Positions 7,492-16,374 of a stretch of DNA of 64,000 nucleotides are shown here, one piece after another (the stretch's first letter is position 1; each line of letters begins with the position of its first letter). Source of the DNA: Cyanobacteria bacterium TGS_CYA1 (lineage in GTDB: Bacteria > Cyanobacteriota > Vampirovibrionia > Obscuribacterales > Obscuribacteraceae). The position numbers and the translations under genes are program-made. The notes beneath the pieces are model-generated. The model saw only the letters and a program-made list of their open reading frames with translations. It searched no databases and was not told the origin of the DNA. The stretch spans positions 124,001 through 188,000 of the forward strand of contig JAHCIQ010000007.1 in assembly GCA_026129135.1 (NCBI GenBank), written 5' to 3'.

Positions 7492-9903
7492 TTAGATCTC
7501 CCGTGCAAAAATCAGTTTGTGCTTGTATTTATCAATCTGTTGCTCGGAAAATGCTACCGGCAGAGGTTTCTGGGTCAACCAGGCCTTGAGCTGGTCGAGT
7601 TTATTGCTGGATAGCAAATGTCCCGATTGACCAAGAGGTTGGGTTTCGTAATATTTATCCTGGTCCGACATATCGATTAATAGACGTTGAACAGGACCGA
7701 CAGTGCAATTGTATTCACCTTTTGCAGAGTACGAAACATTGCAGGCATTGAGCGCATCGCCATCGCCAGGCACGCCCACTGGAGCAATATTGATCAATTT
7801 GCCCAACTGATTCTGCCATTCAGGCAGTCCGCCAAGCACCACACTTTGAAAATGTATCTGGTGCAAATTCTTCCAGCCCCAGGCTTCTGGATTCTCGTTT
7901 TCGGTCACAACTCTAATTTCTTTTATGGCTTGGGCGAAAGTGCTGACCATAAAAGTATCGAAAGTGCGCTCTTCTGGCGGCAACCAGGAAACGTCTTTGC
8001 GTCTCAAGATACCTTCAAGAAAATGAGTCCAACGCGGATATTTGTTGATGTACTCGTTGGTGAGTTCTTCGCCGATTTTAGGAATTAAAATTCTTCTTGT
8101 CGCCATGCGCATGAAAGCTTCATACGCAGTTGCAGGCACGCTGTCTGAAGATAGCATTCCATCCCATTCTTCGAATTTATCTAAAAGAACGAGCTGGGTC
8201 TTGTCGATATTTTCAAGCTTGGTGACCGAGTCTTTAAGCATGTCTTTGACCAGCTTGGACAATGCACCATAGTCGTCTGCCTGGAACGAAGCCATTTCAG
8301 GCAGACCAGGATGACGCGAAGACGCGATGCTTGCATCGAGCAATGCCTGAACTCGACTTTGGGGGTAAGGTGTGACATCGAGTGTGGTGCCATTCAAATT
8401 GTCTGTTTTGCCGATCAAATATCCTTTGGGCGGGTTCAAAACACTTGGCAGTTCGTTTGCGTTCAAACGCGCAATCCAGTCGCAAGTGCCGGTCCAGCCT
8501 GGCAGAATCTGCCCCGCATTTAGTTTGTGCGTATAAGCAGACAGGCTTCTAACCGGGATATTTCCAGCAATTTGCAAACCGATATTGCCATTTTTATCGG
8601 CATACAAAAAAGTTTGTGGCTCGCCTTTATATCCTTGCAAAGCAGCTTGAAACTCGCCCCAGCTACGGGCTTTATTTATTTTCAAATACGAATCGAGCGA
8701 AGTGCTCACATTGTCGTGACCCGTCCAGGCAAGCACCACGGCAGAGTCGCCCGACTGGGTGAGAACGGGACCATGTCTTGTAAGAAGTACTTTCTGTTGA
8801 AATACTTTATTGCCCACCGGACCGCGACAACCAACTTCTTCTACGATTTCTTCGACTGGTGCCCAGCCTGTTGGAGTTTTATATTTGTTGCCGATGTTTT
8901 GCGAAAACGACTCTATAAACAGGTCTTGAGTATCAGCCTTTAGGGCAGTGCCTCCCCAGCTAATAAAGTCGTTGCGACCAAACATGATGCCTGGCACGCC
9001 CGGAATACTCATTCCAGAAACTTTGTTGGAAGGGGTGATGAGAGTAGCTACGTACCAGAGATTTGGGTCGGTAAAGACATTGTGCCTATCGAGAGCGAGC
9101 AGACAACCTTTAGTATCTGTCATTTTGCCAGAAACAACCCAGGCGTTACTACCAATGCCTGGCAAACCAGCCACATAATGACGCACCGTATCTGGTACTT
9201 TGTTAAAGTCAAAAATAGGCAACTGAGCCTTGGTATCTTTTACTTCTTCTTTGCCTTCAAACAGTGGCTGCTCGAAAATTTCAGACGCTATTTTGGCACC
9301 GGCCTTATTGACTGAACGTTGACGCAAATCATCGAGGCTCCAGGACTCGCCTTGCAGATATTCCAGATATTTCATGACGGCAAGACTGTCTTCGCCAGTC
9401 CATGGCGCCGGGTCATCCATCAAAACCCAGAATTCGAGTTGTCTCTTGCTGCGACTCAAACGCATATATGCATTTACGCCATCGCTATAAGCTTGCAATG
9501 CGGCTTTTACTTCAGGTGTTGCAATTTTCAATTGCGCTTTGGCTATGCGACTGATGCCAACCTGACGCATGAGCTTGTCCTGAGCAAGCGTGCCCGAGCC
9601 AAAAATTTCAGACAACGTACCTCTGGCTGCTCGACGCAACATATCCATCTGGAAGAAGCGCTCCGAAGCAACCCACCAGCCTTGCGCCGCATAAACATCG
9701 ACATCGCTCGTTGCTTGAATTGCCGGGATGCCTCGGTCATCCTGAACAAGCGAAACTTCCTTCTGCAACGTAGGAATAGCGATGATGCCTTCCTGGTCTG
9801 GCAAGGCTCGCTGGGCTATTAGCCATCCAGTGATTGGCAAAGTCACAAGACTGAGCAGGAGCACCAGGATACAAATTAAGACTATATTCGACTTCGATTT
9901 CAA
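7492..9903 (-). CDS. Penicillin acylase-family N-terminal nucleophile hydrolase
   Basis: 803-residue amide hydrolase of the penicillin amidase (S45) family. An N-terminal membrane/signal segment (residues 7-30) suggests export or anchoring. The alpha-chain region is followed by the processing site and nucleophile: GLPGIGSNAWVVSG places the catalytic Ser at residue 252, which would become the N-terminus of the beta chain after self-cleavage. Family members cleave beta-lactam side chains, acyl-homoserine lactones or other amides; the substrate here cannot be told. The start is TTG overlapping the upstream stop (TTGA), and it runs into serA with a two-base gap. Length fits the family. Confidence 0.88.
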   Translation of the reverse strand: MKSKSNIVLICILVLLLSLVTLPITGWLIAQRALPDQEGIIAIPTLQKEVSLVQDDRGIPAIQATSDVDVYAAQGWWVASERFFQMDMLRRAARGTLSEIFGSGTLAQDKLMRQVGISRIAKAQLKIATPEVKAALQAYSDGVNAYMRLSRSKRQLEFWVLMDDPAPWTGEDSLAVMKYLEYLQGESWSLDDLRQRSVNKAGAKIASEIFEQPLFEGKEEVKDTKAQLPIFDFNKVPDTVRHYVAGLPGIGSNAWVVSGKMTDTKGCLLALDRHNVFTDPNLWYVATLITPSNKVSGMSIPGVPGIMFGRNDFISWGGTALKADTQDLFIESFSQNIGNKYKTPTGWAPVEEIVEEVGCRGPVGNKVFQQKVLLTRHGPVLTQSGDSAVVLAWTGHDNVSTSLDSYLKINKARSWGEFQAALQGYKGEPQTFLYADKNGNIGLQIAGNIPVRSLSAYTHKLNAGQILPGWTGTCDWIARLNANELPSVLNPPKGYLIGKTDNLNGTTLDVTPYPQSRVQALLDASIASSRHPGLPEMASFQADDYGALSKLVKDMLKDSVTKLENIDKTQLVLLDKFEEWDGMLSSDSVPATAYEAFMRMATRRILIPKIGEELTNEYINKYPRWTHFLEGILRRKDVSWLPPEERTFDTFMVSTFAQAIKEIRVVTENENPEAWGWKNLHQIHFQSVVLGGLPEWQNQLGKLINIAPVGVPGDGDALNACNVSYSAKGEYNCTVGPVQRLLIDMSDQDKYYETQPLGQSGHLLSSNKLDQLKAWLTQKPLPVAFSEQQIDKYKHKLIFAREI

Positions 9904-10910
9904 CGTCCGCGCCTACCACCAAATCTTCCGCCGCCAGCAGCATTACCGAATCTGCCACCAGACTGGGGCTCGGCTTGCATTGAGCCGCGATTGAATCTGC
10001 CACCGGCATTAGTGCCGGCATTAGCATCACCACCACGATTGAATCTGCCACCAGCATTGGTACCGGCATTAGCATCGCCACCGCGATTGAATAATCCGCG
10101 ACGTCCTCCTTCCTGCCCATTAGCCTGACCGCCATTGCGTGCTACAAAAGGATTGTCGCCTCCTGCACTTTTCTGCCAGTTTTGAAACTGTGAAGGATTT
10201 TGTTTTTGTTGATTGGCGTACCAGTCTTGTTGTTTTTGAAAAGAGTTGGCGTGCTCTCTGTTGATATCGCCAGTATTCACATTGGCTGTGTTGTTGCCAC
10301 CGTTATAAGTGCGGTCGACATTGACAGTATTACCGCCAGCGCCTCTGTAATAGGGATTGCCACCGTGAGGATAATAGACGGGCGTTCCATAAGGGACTCC
10401 GTGATAGTAGCCGTTGTTGTAATAAGAGTTTGTCATGGCCGACCCAGCCATTGCTCCAAGACCTGCTGCAGTTGCAGTAACGAGAGTAGAGCCGACTCCA
10501 CTTCCAGAAGACGAATTGTTTGATGGCGCTTGCTCGTTATAAACATTGACCGGCGGTGCGGCTGCATACTGCGGTACTTGTGTTTGAGGAGCCATATTGC
10601 CCATTTGTCCCGACATCTGTCTGAAGCGCTCTACGGCAGCAGTCAGGTCGACGTTTTGACCATTGCGATCTACATACCAGTAACCGCCTTGCGACCCCAT
10701 GAAGATTTGAACCGAATTCGAGTTGACGCCGGGTCCTGGAAGCGGAACCACCATCCCTCTAGGGGTTATGACCGACTCGCCACCACCCTGTCCTGGTACG
10801 ACTTGCAAAGTCACCGCCGAAATCTCTGGATTACCATTTTGCGCAAACACTGGCCCTGTAAGCGAGAGTGTTGTCAAAGCTGCAATTATTACTAGCTTTT
10901 TCAAGTGCAT
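9900..10910 (-). CDS. Exported Gly/Asn-rich repeat protein
   Basis: 336 residues with a clear signal peptide (MHLKKLVIIAALTTLSLTGP, cut after VFA). A short N-terminal globular part is followed by Pro/Gln-rich and then Tyr/Gly/Asn-rich sequence (NPYYRGAGGNTVNVDRTYNG). The C-terminus has tandem copies of a 16-residue unit, FNRGGDANAGTNAGGR, decaying into RG-rich sequence. The low complexity suggests a disordered surface or matrix protein. It is the first gene of the operon ending at 3669, and its stop overlaps the start of the acylase. No family recognised. Confidence 0.75.
   Translation of the reverse strand: MHLKKLVIIAALTTLSLTGPVFAQNGNPEISAVTLQVVPGQGGGESVITPRGMVVPLPGPGVNSNSVQIFMGSQGGYWYVDRNGQNVDLTAAVERFRQMSGQMGNMAPQTQVPQYAAAPPVNVYNEQAPSNNSSSGSGVGSTLVTATAAGLGAMAGSAMTNSYYNNGYYHGVPYGTPVYYPHGGNPYYRGAGGNTVNVDRTYNGGNNTANVNTGDINREHANSFQKQQDWYANQQKQNPSQFQNWQKSAGGDNPFVARNGGQANGQEGGRRGLFNRGGDANAGTNAGGRFNRGGDANAGTNAGGRFNRGSMQAEPQSGGRFGNAAGGGRFGGRRGR
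9988..10083. repeat. 48-bp tandem repeat inside a coding region
   Basis: Two 48-bp units begin at 9988 and 10036, with a partial third from 10084; each starts CGATTGAATCTGCC or the beginning of it. They encode the 16-residue repeats of the Gly/Asn-rich exported protein and keep the frame, so copy number could vary without breaking the gene. Confidence 0.85.
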
Positions 10911-10991
10911 GACTTTTGCCCCCAGTAGGTTGTTGCACTGAATTTTACCGTAATGAGGGTACCTTTAGGCTTAGCTTTTTGCAAAAGAATA

Positions 10992-11003
10992 ATAACTAGT
11001 TAT
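10992..11003. promoter_or_regulatory. 12-bp perfect palindrome between divergent genes
   Basis: ATAACTAGTTAT reads the same on both strands. It lies in the 149-bp gap between the divergent starts at 10910 and 11060, which must hold promoters for both. It may bind a dimeric regulator. A single short AT-rich palindrome can arise by chance. Confidence 0.3.
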
Positions 11004-11059
11004 AGGCGAAGTAAAGAGCTTAAAATAGATTATATTTTGTTGCGGTCTATGAGGATTTT

Positions 11060-13267
11060 ATGACTTCCCAATCGAAGGAAACACCAGCTTCCACGGGCAT
11101 TTTTGGCAAGCTGGAGCGCGAGCTGATACTTATAAGTTTGCTCAGCCTGTTTTGCGAATTGATGATTATTCGCTGGTTGGCGACTGAAATGCGTATCTTC
11201 GCCTACTTCAAAAATCTTCCCCTCATGGCAGCATTTCTGGGTCTGGGTCTAGGTTTTGTTTGGACAAATCGCAACAAAGATTACATGAAGCTTTCTGCTT
11301 ATGTCTTCCTTTATTTATGCGGACTACTTATATGCGCTCTGGGTCTGCATCTTACTTTCTTGACTTTCGTAGACCCTTTCAAATTCATGCTTTTTGGCGT
11401 CGGCGCCGCAGGGGTACAGGGCGCCACCCCAGGTAATCCTATATTTACAACTTTATTGTCGCTCGTTGTAATGCTTGGTGCATTCACTCTTGGCGTACTT
11501 ACTTTCGTTGGCTATGGTCAGCGAATCGGACAGCTCTTCGAGCTAATGTCGCCGCTCAAAGCTTATTCTCTAAATGTATTTGGCGCGCTTGCAGGAACTA
11601 TTCTTTTCTCAGCTTTGTGCTGGTTCAATTGCTCGCCTGGAATCTGGATGGCGGTGGTTGGCGTGGGTCTCTTCATCTGGAAGAAACGACTGATTCACGC
11701 GCTCATTATTGTTCTTGCTCTTGTTTATACTTTCGCTCTTGCGCCATTCATGGCTAAAAGTTTTTATGGACCAGACTATGTAGAAACAATCTGGTCGCCT
11801 TATTATCGAATCGACCTGGTCAAAGATCGAGTACAAAATTCTGACCCGAAAGCAAATCAATATTGTGGTTATGCAATCTATGTCAATTACGATAACTTCC
11901 AGCAAATCGTAGATTGCACGCCTGAAACACTGGCTAAATTTCCAGAACATATACAAAAGCAAATGCGTTTTGCTTTCGAGCGTCCATTCAAATTTCCCAC
12001 CAAAACTCCCGAAGACGTTCTCATCCTGGGGACAGGAAATGGCAGTGACGTAGCGGCGGCACTCAGATGTGGCGCTACGCACGTTGATGCTATAGAAATC
12101 GATCCTGGCATCATTCAGCTCGGCAAAAAACGACATCCCGAGCAGCCTTATGCCAGCGACAAAGTGACTTTACGCAATATGGACGCTCGCACATTTTTGA
12201 AAACGACCGACAAAAAATACGACGTCATTTTATTTGCATACGTAGACAGTCATGCGGCGTTCTCGTCGCTTTCATCGCTTCGTATGGACAATTATTTGTT
12301 CACTCAGGAATCTTTGAATGACGCAGCACGACATTTGAAAAAAGACGGAATCATAGTAATTGGCTTCCTGTCTTTTGCCGACTGGCTCTATGACAGACAC
12401 AGCAAAGCTCTGGGTAATGCCACCAAAATGGAACCGCTCGGATTTTGCATAAACAACGAGCGCGTGGACGTTGGTTATCTCGTAAGCGGACCTGGAGCAG
12501 CCGGTCGCAAAGGCAGTCTCAACACCGAGATGCCAGAGCGCGCTGTCAATATGAATTCGCCAACGCCCGTATCAACAGACGACTGGCCATTTTTATTCTT
12601 GCCCAAGAGAGAAGTTCCAGCAGTATATATGCTGCCGATTTTCTCAGTACTTCTGCTTGGCTTCGGACTTGTGGCGCGCGAATTCAAGCAGGGCATCAAC
12701 CAGGCGATGAACTGGCAGATGTTTTTGACCGGTATGGGATTCATGCTGCTAGAAGTGCGGGCGATGTCTGTACTTTCGTTGCTGTATGGCTCAACATGGC
12801 TTGTTAACTGTACTGTGATATCAGGGGTGATGATAGTAATTCTGATTGCTAATTACTTTGTCGCTAAATTCAAGCTCAATAATTTGTTCGCAGTAGGAGC
12901 CTGTGTTGTGCTGGCACTTCTTGGCACCACTTTTACCGAAGTAAGTTCTTTGACTCAGCTTGGTGAAATTCCAGCCCAGATTGCAGGTACGATGATATTT
13001 CTGCTTCCGATGGTTTTTGCCTCTGTAATGTTTGCGATTTTATTCAAAGAAACAAAATCTGCAAGCACGAGCCTGGCATTCAATATCGTTGGAGGCCTGG
13101 TTGGGGTCTGCGTCGAGTATCTGTCTATGTTGATCGGTCTTCGCGCACTGGGTGCTGTGGCAATACTCATTTATGCGGGTGTTTTGCTTCTTGAAAAAAT
13201 GAAGAAGTCGAAAGCACCCTCAGATGGCGAATCTCCATCAGACAATTTGCAGACTGGAAATGCCTGA
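11060..13267 (+). CDS. Membrane protein with spermidine synthase-like methyltransferase-fold domain
   Basis: 735 residues. Several N-terminal membrane segments (about 20-230) lead into a cytoplasmic Rossmann domain resembling spermidine synthase (VLILGTGNGSDVAAALRCGA, then HVDAIEIDPGIIQLGKKRHP). More membrane segments follow to the C-terminus. This is the fused transporter-like/spermidine-synthase-like architecture common in environmental bacteria; whether it makes a polyamine is not established, and the site after the binding loop (YVDSHAAFSSL) differs from classical enzymes. ATG start after GAGG. Its 3' end overlaps the convergent SbcC-like gene by 30 bases. The gene at 16375 has the same general design. 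Confidence 0.8.
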   Translation: MTSQSKETPASTGIFGKLERELILISLLSLFCELMIIRWLATEMRIFAYFKNLPLMAAFLGLGLGFVWTNRNKDYMKLSAYVFLYLCGLLICALGLHLTFLTFVDPFKFMLFGVGAAGVQGATPGNPIFTTLLSLVVMLGAFTLGVLTFVGYGQRIGQLFELMSPLKAYSLNVFGALAGTILFSALCWFNCSPGIWMAVVGVGLFIWKKRLIHALIIVLALVYTFALAPFMAKSFYGPDYVETIWSPYYRIDLVKDRVQNSDPKANQYCGYAIYVNYDNFQQIVDCTPETLAKFPEHIQKQMRFAFERPFKFPTKTPEDVLILGTGNGSDVAAALRCGATHVDAIEIDPGIIQLGKKRHPEQPYASDKVTLRNMDARTFLKTTDKKYDVILFAYVDSHAAFSSLSSLRMDNYLFTQESLNDAARHLKKDGIIVIGFLSFADWLYDRHSKALGNATKMEPLGFCINNERVDVGYLVSGPGAAGRKGSLNTEMPERAVNMNSPTPVSTDDWPFLFLPKREVPAVYMLPIFSVLLLGFGLVAREFKQGINQAMNWQMFLTGMGFMLLEVRAMSVLSLLYGSTWLVNCTVISGVMIVILIANYFVAKFKLNNLFAVGACVVLALLGTTFTEVSSLTQLGEIPAQIAGTMIFLLPMVFASVMFAILFKETKSASTSLAFNIVGGLVGVCVEYLSMLIGLRALGAVAILIYAGVLLLEKMKKSKAPSDGESPSDNLQTGNA

Positions 13268-16200
13268 TTCTTTGGTGACTTGAATTTGTACTGGAAACAT
13301 TTCGCGCACGTCTGGGATGTGGGTGATAACCAGAATTTTGGCAAAATCAGATTGGATAGCTTTGATTGATTTGACGAGCTTGTCGCGCGAGTATTCGTCT
13401 TGCGAGCCAAATCCTTCGTCAATTATGAGAGTCTCAAGACGCGCACCTGCTCTGCGTGCAAGCAGCCGGGACAAAGCTATTCTTATAGCAAAGTTGACCT
13501 TGAATGCCTCTCCACCGCTATATAACTCGTAACTTCTGGTGCCGACTTCGTCGCCAATTAAAATTTCAAGCGTTTCTAAATTATTGCCCGATTTTGTCTT
13601 GGCCTGGGTAATTAGTCCCACATGCATTTTGTTATCGCTCAAGCGTGCAAGAACACGGTTAGCTTCAGCTTCTATCTCAGGAATCGCAGTTTCGATAATG
13701 AGAGCCTGAATTCCCTTTTTACCAAAAGCCTCGGATAAAAACACATAATCTTCACGCTCGCTCAAAAGCTCTTTTTGAGCGTCTTTCTTTTTATTCAGCT
13801 CGACAAGCTCTTTTGCAAGTTCCGAGGCTGAGTTATCAAACACAGCGCAAGCTTTCGATTTTTCATCGCGCACCATTTCCAGGTCTTTGATTCGACGTTC
13901 CAGATCGCTCAAATCAAGACTTTGAGCCCGCTCGTCAATCTGGTCGAATTTGGATAGTTCTTCCAGTTCGGTTTTGATTTCGTCCAATCGACTTTGTTTG
14001 ACAGATAGTCGCCCTTCGTTTTCTTGCAAAACCAGTCTTATTTTTGGAAGCTCGAGATTGGCTCTGGATAACTCTTGCGCTTTCTGTTCATAAATCATAA
14101 GCTCGCCAAGTTGCGACTTCAACTTCAAATGAAGTTCGCGATCATAAGCAAGCTCTTCGATTTTCTTTCCATTCTCTAAAAGCTTCTGGCGCCATTCTTG
14201 ACCATAAGATTCTATTTCCAGCTCTTCTTTGATAGCCGACAAACGAACTGTTAGTTCGGGAAATTTTTCTTCGTTTGCTTTCAGCGTAGCTAAGTCTTTT
14301 TCGAGCTTTTGATGCTTTGCTTCAATGTGCCGTCTTTGTCTCAACTCAGATTGTAGATTGGTAAATACAAACGGGTCGAAATCAAGTTCTTGCAACTGGA
14401 CTTGAATCCCAGCCAGACTAGAGCGTTCGACCTGGGCAAAATTTCCAGTTTCAAGTTTTTTCTCGAGCGTATCGAGATCGGTTTCCAGCTTTGTAAGTGA
14501 TTGTTTGGATTCGCCAATCGCTTTTTCTTTTTGATTGAAAGCCCCAATTCGAGTATCGAATTCTTTGCGCCCGGCAAGACTTGCTTTGAGGTCTTTGTAT
14601 TTATTGCGCATGTTATCGCGCGCTTGAATCAACTCTTGCTGACGAATAACAAGCTCGTCACGCTGTGAATTCATTCCTTTGATGTCTTGTTTGTACTTAT
14701 CAATTACTTTTACTTTGTCGACTATAGGTCCCGAACACAAGGGACATATGCTGGTTTCGATATTTTTTTCAAGTTCGTCGATTTTGCGCTGACACTCTTT
14801 CTGGTGGCGTTGATATTCAGCCGATTGCAATTCGATAGTTTCAATCTGCGACTTGAGCGATATCCCTTCTTGCTCGACCAGCTCGAATTCAGCTTCGAGC
14901 TTATCGAGAGCTTTTGCCTCGTCTTCGAGCGAGAGCCTTTCCTGGTCGAATGTCTTTGCAGACTCGATAACCTTTTTCAATTCTTCTAAAGCGCTTTTCT
15001 TTTGCTCCAATTCAGCTTGCAGCTTGAGTTTTGCTTCAAGAAGAACAGACTGCAATTCTTTTTCACGCGAAGACAATTGCATGTACTCGTCTTGCTTGAT
15101 AGACAGTGCAAGCTCTTGTTCGACCAGAAGCTTATACTCATTATATGCTTGCTGTGTTTTTTCTTTGCCCGCTGTGTCTTGTTTTAAGAGCGCTTGCTTG
15201 GCGTTGAATTCACTTATTTCCTGCTCGATATGCTTTAACTCGTATTCGAGATTGTTGCGCAGACTCACGAGCTTAGATTGAAACTCGATTTTTTCTTCTT
15301 TCAAGCCCTGATACAAAATGGACTTCTGGTCAAGCTCTTCAACCGCTTTGCGAGTATCGATAAATAAACGCGCTTGCTCTTCAATAAAACTGGACTGGCT
15401 CAAAGTCTCTTGCCAGTGCGCTTCTTCTTTAAGATTTTTCTCCACCTGTCCTTTTAAATCGAGCACGTCCACTTCGATTTCTTGCGACTGTTGCAAGAGC
15501 AAACGCGAGCGCTCAGCCTTGAATCGCTGCTGCTCCATCTTATTTTTGATATCAGATCGAGACTGGTCCAGGCTTTGCCACTCTTTAAGTGTAGAATCGA
15601 GTTCTTCCTGCGCTAGCAGTTTTTGCTGGTCTGTTTCTTTTAGACGCTCTTCTAATTCGTCTATTTTTATAAGCTCGCCTTCCATGAATTCAAGGCGCAT
15701 CTTTAGCTCTTTAGCCTTCTGGCGCGAAGCTTCTTGCATACGATCAAAATAAGAAAGACCCAGAATTTCTGACAAAACTTGTTTGCGCTCTGCCGGTTGT
15801 CTCGTGGTGAATTCGTCTCCACGTCCTTGTTTGAGATAAGCGCTATTGACGAAAGTATCGAAATCCATGCGCAAAAGCTGACAAATTGCTTGTTGGGTGT
15901 GTCGCATACTCGCCCCGGTCAAACTTCTCCAGGTACGTTTTTGACCAGGCGCAAAGGCGTTTACTTCGACATTCGCCTCACCCTCGCTAAGACCAACCTG
16001 CGCCCCAACCAGAGCTGGCACGGCGCTCGTGCTCGATTCGAGCACCTGAAACTCGAGATTGCCTTTAGATGTGCCCGCGCCCCCGCTTCTAGACATACGC
16101 CTTTGACGCGAGCGAATTATTTTAAAAGTGCGACCTTCATAATCGAAAACCACTTCCACTCGCATTTCGCTTTCGCCAATACGAATAAGCTCGTCCGAAC

Positions 16201-16363
16201 CCGAGCGTGCCGCTTCCCAGATTGCCCAGGTTACAGCGTCGAGCAATGCAGACTTACCCGAACCATTAGAGCCAGACAAGCACGCTACAGCCACCGAATC
16301 GAGATCGAGCGTGGTGTGAGCATAGCTCATGAAGTTGTGGAGGGTGAGCGTCCTCAGAATCAA
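13238..16363 (-). CDS. sbcC: SbcC/Rad50-type SMC-like ATPase
   Basis: 1041-residue DNA repair ATPase, the coiled-coil partner of the SbcD/Mre11 nuclease. Walker A is GSNGSGKS at residues 31-38. Long coiled coils flank a zinc hook CPLC near residue 539. At the C-terminus come the ABC signature YSGGEAFKVNFAIRIALS and Walker B LETLIIDEGFGSQDE. The order and length fit the family. The TTG start is supported by AAGGAAG six bases upstream. The start lies only 11 bases from the divergent TTG at 16375. No sbcD gene is adjacent, which is unusual since the pair is generally linked. Confidence 0.92.
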   Translation of the reverse strand: MILRTLTLHNFMSYAHTTLDLDSVAVACLSGSNGSGKSALLDAVTWAIWEAARSGSDELIRIGESEMRVEVVFDYEGRTFKIIRSRQRRMSRSGGAGTSKGNLEFQVLESSTSAVPALVGAQVGLSEGEANVEVNAFAPGQKRTWRSLTGASMRHTQQAICQLLRMDFDTFVNSAYLKQGRGDEFTTRQPAERKQVLSEILGLSYFDRMQEASRQKAKELKMRLEFMEGELIKIDELEERLKETDQQKLLAQEELDSTLKEWQSLDQSRSDIKNKMEQQRFKAERSRLLLQQSQEIEVDVLDLKGQVEKNLKEEAHWQETLSQSSFIEEQARLFIDTRKAVEELDQKSILYQGLKEEKIEFQSKLVSLRNNLEYELKHIEQEISEFNAKQALLKQDTAGKEKTQQAYNEYKLLVEQELALSIKQDEYMQLSSREKELQSVLLEAKLKLQAELEQKKSALEELKKVIESAKTFDQERLSLEDEAKALDKLEAEFELVEQEGISLKSQIETIELQSAEYQRHQKECQRKIDELEKNIETSICPLCSGPIVDKVKVIDKYKQDIKGMNSQRDELVIRQQELIQARDNMRNKYKDLKASLAGRKEFDTRIGAFNQKEKAIGESKQSLTKLETDLDTLEKKLETGNFAQVERSSLAGIQVQLQELDFDPFVFTNLQSELRQRRHIEAKHQKLEKDLATLKANEEKFPELTVRLSAIKEELEIESYGQEWRQKLLENGKKIEELAYDRELHLKLKSQLGELMIYEQKAQELSRANLELPKIRLVLQENEGRLSVKQSRLDEIKTELEELSKFDQIDERAQSLDLSDLERRIKDLEMVRDEKSKACAVFDNSASELAKELVELNKKKDAQKELLSEREDYVFLSEAFGKKGIQALIIETAIPEIEAEANRVLARLSDNKMHVGLITQAKTKSGNNLETLEILIGDEVGTRSYELYSGGEAFKVNFAIRIALSRLLARRAGARLETLIIDEGFGSQDEYSRDKLVKSIKAIQSDFAKILVITHIPDVREMFPVQIQVTKESGISSLQIV

Positions 16364-16374
16364 GAGGTTCTTCC

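Noticed and set aside
9988..10131. Evenly spaced repeat units that might suggest a CRISPR array
   Set aside because: The units are adjacent without spacers, in frame, and code for Gly/Asn/Arg repeats in an exported protein.
11060..13267. Assignment as a true spermidine synthase (speE)
   Set aside because: The domain is similar, but the active-site region differs and the membrane-fused layout belongs to a family of unsettled function.
13171..13422. Minus-strand open frame across the end of the membrane-protein gene
   Set aside because: It is a shadow of the two convergent genes with no independent support.
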